Under the pieces are notes generated by a model. It saw only the letters and a list, made by a program, of their open reading frames with translations, ran no database searches and had not been told where the DNA came from. Below, in pieces: positions 61,890-64,000 of a stretch of DNA of 64,000 nucleotides. The number at the start of each line of letters is the position of its first letter. Positions within the stretch are counted from its first letter, which is position 1. This stretch comes from an uncultured Tenacibaculum sp. (GTDB taxonomy: Bacteria; Bacteroidota; Bacteroidia; Flavobacteriales; Flavobacteriaceae). The DNA is taken from positions 62,001 to 126,000 of the forward strand of contig NZ_CANLTU010000009.1 in NCBI RefSeq assembly GCF_947494125.1, read 5' to 3'. Both the position numbers and the translations under genes were made by a program.

Positions 61890-62087
61890 ATGTCAAGAGT
61901 TAGTCAATTACATAGGTACAAGGAGCATCTTGAAAGAAGGTACCGTAAATTGGTTGAAAGAGCTAATGATTATAAGTATGAAGATGAATGTAAAAGTGAT
62001 CGTTCTGCTTTTAAGGCAATGAAAGTTTTAGAGAAACTGAATAGAATTAAATATTTAGATAAGGACCTCTCAAGTTCTGTTGTGTAA
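61890..62087 (+). CDS. Small basic helical protein of unknown function
   Basis: 65 residues, rich in Lys and Arg (MSRVSQLHRYKEHLERRYRK) and predicted almost wholly helical, with heptad-like spacing of Leu and Val in YRKLVERANDYKYEDE and KVLEKLNRIKYLDKDL. It may be a DNA- or RNA-associated or coiled-coil protein; I do not recognise a family. Its end overlaps the convergent binding-protein gene by 18 nt. No promoter box is clear; TATATTTA is one base off. Confidence 0.45.
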   Translation: MSRVSQLHRYKEHLERRYRKLVERANDYKYEDECKSDRSAFKAMKVLEKLNRIKYLDKDLSSSVV

Positions 62088-62861
62088 ATCTATAAAATAA
62101 TCAAAGGCTTTTAATAATCTAGTGCCATACCAAGAAAACATCTCACCATCAACAAAAAATATTTTTGAAAGGTTTGTGTGTGCTCTTAATTCACTGCTAT
62201 GTTTATCTTTAAAAGGGTAAGGTTCAGAGGAGAGTAATATTAAATCTGGATTACCATTAGATACAATGTTAGCTATATTAACTTCAGGATAGCGATCTAT
62301 AGAATTATAAACATTTTTAAATTTATTTAGTTCTAGAAGATGATTAATAAAAGTATTCTTTCCTGCAACCATCCATGGATCTCTCCAAATAAAATAGGCT
62401 ACTTTTAGTTCTTTTTTATTTTTAATAAATTGCTTAAAGTTATCAATCTTATTATCAAGTTCAGTAGTAATTTCTAATGCTTGTTTTTTAAGTGAAAAAA
62501 TAGTTCCGTATTGAGTTATTAGTTCTTTTGCGTCATCAAGAGTAAAAATATCAGAAACATGAGTAGGAGCAATTTGTTCGCAAATTTCAACAATCTCTTT
62601 AGTATTTTCTTCTTTGTTGCAAAGAATAATATCAGGATTTAAACTTTTTATTTTATCAACTTTAATAGTTTTAGTGCCACCAACAATAGTTTTTTCTTTC
62701 CTTAAATGAATAGGGTGCACACAAAATTTAGTAAGCCCAACTATAGATTCTTCTAATCCCAAGTCAAAAAGTAATTCTGTTTGACTTGGAACTAAAGAAA
62801 TAATACGTTTAGGGGTTTTATTTAATTCAAAAACTCTATTCATTTGGTCTTTGAACATCAT
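62070..62861 (-). CDS. Helical-backbone metal-receptor (BtuF-like) protein
   Basis: 263 residues from the ATG at 62861 (62858 is also possible; the frame runs back only to a TTG). It has the fold pattern of class III periplasmic binding proteins: RIISLVPSQTELLFDLGLEE near 18-37, NPDIILCNKEENTKEIVEIC near 74-93, and SNGNPDLILLSSEPYPF near 205-221. Members bind cobalamin or iron complexes. No signal peptide is seen, so it may act in the cytoplasm, or the true start may be elsewhere. It lies 7 nt after pyrF and is probably cotranscribed. Confidence 0.7.
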   Translation of the reverse strand: MMFKDQMNRVFELNKTPKRIISLVPSQTELLFDLGLEESIVGLTKFCVHPIHLRKEKTIVGGTKTIKVDKIKSLNPDIILCNKEENTKEIVEICEQIAPTHVSDIFTLDDAKELITQYGTIFSLKKQALEITTELDNKIDNFKQFIKNKKELKVAYFIWRDPWMVAGKNTFINHLLELNKFKNVYNSIDRYPEVNIANIVSNGNPDLILLSSEPYPFKDKHSSELRAHTNLSKIFFVDGEMFSWYGTRLLKAFDYFIDLHNRT

Positions 62862-62868
62862 AGGCAAA

Positions 62869-63681
62869 CTAGTTTAAGATTTCTTTCATCTGAAGTTGTA
62901 ATTCTTTAGCTTTTTTAGCGGCAGCTTCAGCAAAATTATTTTCATTGGAAGCGTAAATAATACCACGAGAAGAATTAATTAATAACCCAATAGTATCGTT
63001 CATACCATATTTACAAACGTCTTGTAAATTTCCGCCTTGTACACCAACACCAGGAACTAATAAAAACGAATTAGGAACTATAGTTCTTATGTCTGCTAAA
63101 AATTCAGCTTTAGTAGCTCCTACCACATACATTAAGTTTTCTGCGTTTTTCCACGATTTCGAAGTTTCTAAAACTAGTTTGTATAATTCTTTACCATTAA
63201 CAGTTTTCGTTTGAAAATCGAAAGCACCTTGATTAGAGGTTAAGGCAAGTATTATAGTGTGTTTGTTTTCAAAAGCTAAAAAAGGCTCCACCGAATCTTT
63301 ACCCATATAAGGAGCTACAGTAACACTATCAAAAGCAAGGTCGTTAAAAAAAGCTTTGGCGTACATAGTAGAGGTATTTCCAATATCTCCACGTTTAGCA
63401 TCGGCAATCGTAAAAATCTCAGGATGCTTCTCGTTAATGTATTGTATGGTTTTTTCTAGAGCTTTCCAGCCCTTTAACCCATAAGCTTCATAAAAAGCAG
63501 TATTCGGTTTGTAAGCTACACATAAATGATGTGTAGCATCAATAATAGCTTTGTTAAAGGCAAAAATAGGATCTTCTTCTTTTAATAAATAGGGTGGTAT
63601 CTTATCTAAATCTACATCTAAGCCAATGCATAAAAACGAGTTTTTTCGTTTAATTTCAGATACAAGTTGTTGTGTTGTCAT
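62869..63681 (-). CDS. pyrF: Orotidine-5'-phosphate decarboxylase
   Basis: 270 residues; decarboxylates OMP to UMP, the last step of pyrimidine biosynthesis. The catalytic charged cluster [10 protein letters not shown] is near residue 92-101, [12 protein letters not shown] near 16, and [11 protein letters not shown] near 207. The type-II (longer) form is common in this phylum. The start is ATG 63681 ([10 protein letters not shown]); the frame runs upstream to 63723 but the promoter box at 63702-63709 rules that out. It is followed by the binding-protein gene and is divergent from an ABC permease gene. Confidence 0.92.
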   Translation of the reverse strand: MTTQQLVSEIKRKNSFLCIGLDVDLDKIPPYLLKEEDPIFAFNKAIIDATHHLCVAYKPNTAFYEAYGLKGWKALEKTIQYINEKHPEIFTIADAKRGDIGNTSTMYAKAFFNDLAFDSVTVAPYMGKDSVEPFLAFENKHTIILALTSNQGAFDFQTKTVNGKELYKLVLETSKSWKNAENLMYVVGATKAEFLADIRTIVPNSFLLVPGVGVQGGNLQDVCKYGMNDTIGLLINSSRGIIYASNENNFAEAAAKKAKELQLQMKEILN

Positions 63682-63701
63682 GTGTTGTTGTAAAAGTTGT
63701 A

Positions 63702-63709
63702 CAAAAGTA
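63702..63709 (-). promoter_or_regulatory. -7 box for pyrF
   Basis: TACTTTTG on the minus strand, 20 nt before the ATG at 63681. It decides that start over the upstream in-frame ATG. Confidence 0.55.
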
Positions 63710-63730
63710 CACAATTTTGCCACTTTCTGT

Positions 63731-63738
63731 TATCTTTG
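63731..63738 (+). promoter_or_regulatory. -7 box for the ABC permease gene
   Basis: TATCTTTG matches TAnnTTTG and lies 6 nt before the ATG at 63745, implying a very short leader. Confidence 0.45.
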
Positions 63739-63744
63739 TTTCAG

Positions 63745-64000
63745 ATGTTTAAATATATAATTAACAAAATACTTTACGGGTTTTTAACGCTCTTTGGAGT
63801 GGTAACTGTTATCTTTTTATTGTTCAATATTTTACCAGGGGATCCAGCTCGTATGATGCTTGATCAAAGGGAAGATACAGAGCAGTTAAATAATATTAGA
63901 AAAAAATATGGTTTTGATAAACCTGTATTTACGCAGTATTTATATTATTTAAACGATGTATCTCCGCTTTCAGTTCACAGTAAAAATAAAGAAGATTATA
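63745..64000 (+). CDS. Peptide/dipeptide-type ABC transporter permease (truncated by window)
   Basis: About 85 residues before the window ends. It opens MFKYIINKILYGFLTLFGVV with a membrane helix (about 8-30, ending VTVIFLLFN), then ILPGDPARMMLDQREDTEQ (about 31-49) and the family-typical LxNIRKKYGFDKPVFTQYLY region (about 52-70). This is the N-terminus of a DppB/OppB-type permease, the inner-membrane subunit of an oligopeptide or nickel ABC transporter. The rest and any partner genes lie outside the window. Confidence 0.82.
   Translation, partial: MFKYIINKILYGFLTLFGVVTVIFLLFNILPGDPARMMLDQREDTEQLNNIRKKYGFDKPVFTQYLYYLNDVSPLSVHSKNKEDY

Noticed and set aside
63682..63723. N-terminal extension of pyrF (14 codons)
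   Set aside because: It contains the pyrF -7 box at 63702-63709; the normal family start is at 63681.

Overview
The window is about 64 kb of AT-rich bacterial DNA from the Bacteroidota, most likely family Flavobacteriaceae. A marine genus of the Tenacibaculum/Polaribacter kind is my guess, from overall gene content only. The grounds are many -7 promoter boxes of the form TAnnTTTG, lack of Shine-Dalgarno dependence, typical flavobacterial families (DUF5686, DUF6134, DUF6588, DUF5522, a TonB plug protein, a 7TM-AraC regulator, an ABC-permease/M1-peptidase fusion) and signal peptides ending in AQ. It reads as ordinary chromosome. I see no rRNA, tRNA, CRISPR, insertion sequence, integrase or phage gene.

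Layout. 1-243: truncated outer-membrane protein gene. 769-7100 (minus): lipoprotein M28 peptidase, TonB-receptor-like barrel and a 1006-residue TPR protein, divergent from an FtsE-type ATPase. 8.1-14.2 kb (minus): mdh, a beta-propeller protein, a DUF6588 protein and gyrB, separated by strong terminators. 14.7-18.3 kb: a lipoprotein, two envelope genes, and a divergent regulator with an operator-like palindrome at its own promoter. 18.4-20.1 kb: asnB. 20.3-26.8 kb: a complete trpEGDCFBA operon with a Trp-Trp-Trp leader peptide and attenuator. 26.8-33 kb: a tricorn-like protease, then recQ with a J-domain-like protein. 33-39 kb: an accessory stretch with two ECF sigma/membrane-protein operons on the minus strand, flanking a plus-strand GbsR-type regulator and its cluster of small membrane, flavin-binding-like, SRPBCC and DUF2071 proteins. 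39.2-43.4 kb: a plug-only TonB protein and fused acyl-CoA mutase icmF. 43.6-49.7 kb: a 7TM-AraC regulator, sterol desaturase-type enzyme, DUF5686 and DUF6134 proteins and a small HExxH membrane protein. 49.8-54.8 kb: LysR regulator divergent from hutH-hutU-DUF4136. 54.9-59.5 kb: ABC ATPase and permease/aminopeptidase fusion. 59.6-64 kb: TPR, DUF5522, DUF4197, periplasmic-binding-fold protein, pyrF and the start of a peptide-type ABC permease.

The best candidates for something undescribed are: the GbsR cluster, where a 26-bp exact inverted repeat brackets the regulator and one small membrane gene is split by a -1 frame change; the recQ/J-domain-like pair; and the palindromic operator at 17.3 kb. 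The trp attenuator is a clear regulatory feature of a known type. Several start codons lie only 4-8 nt after a TAnnTTTG box, implying leaderless or nearly leaderless mRNAs.

Limits: family names are from recognition of sequence, not from searches. Promoters are pattern matches. Transcription starts are estimated as about 4 nt after the box.
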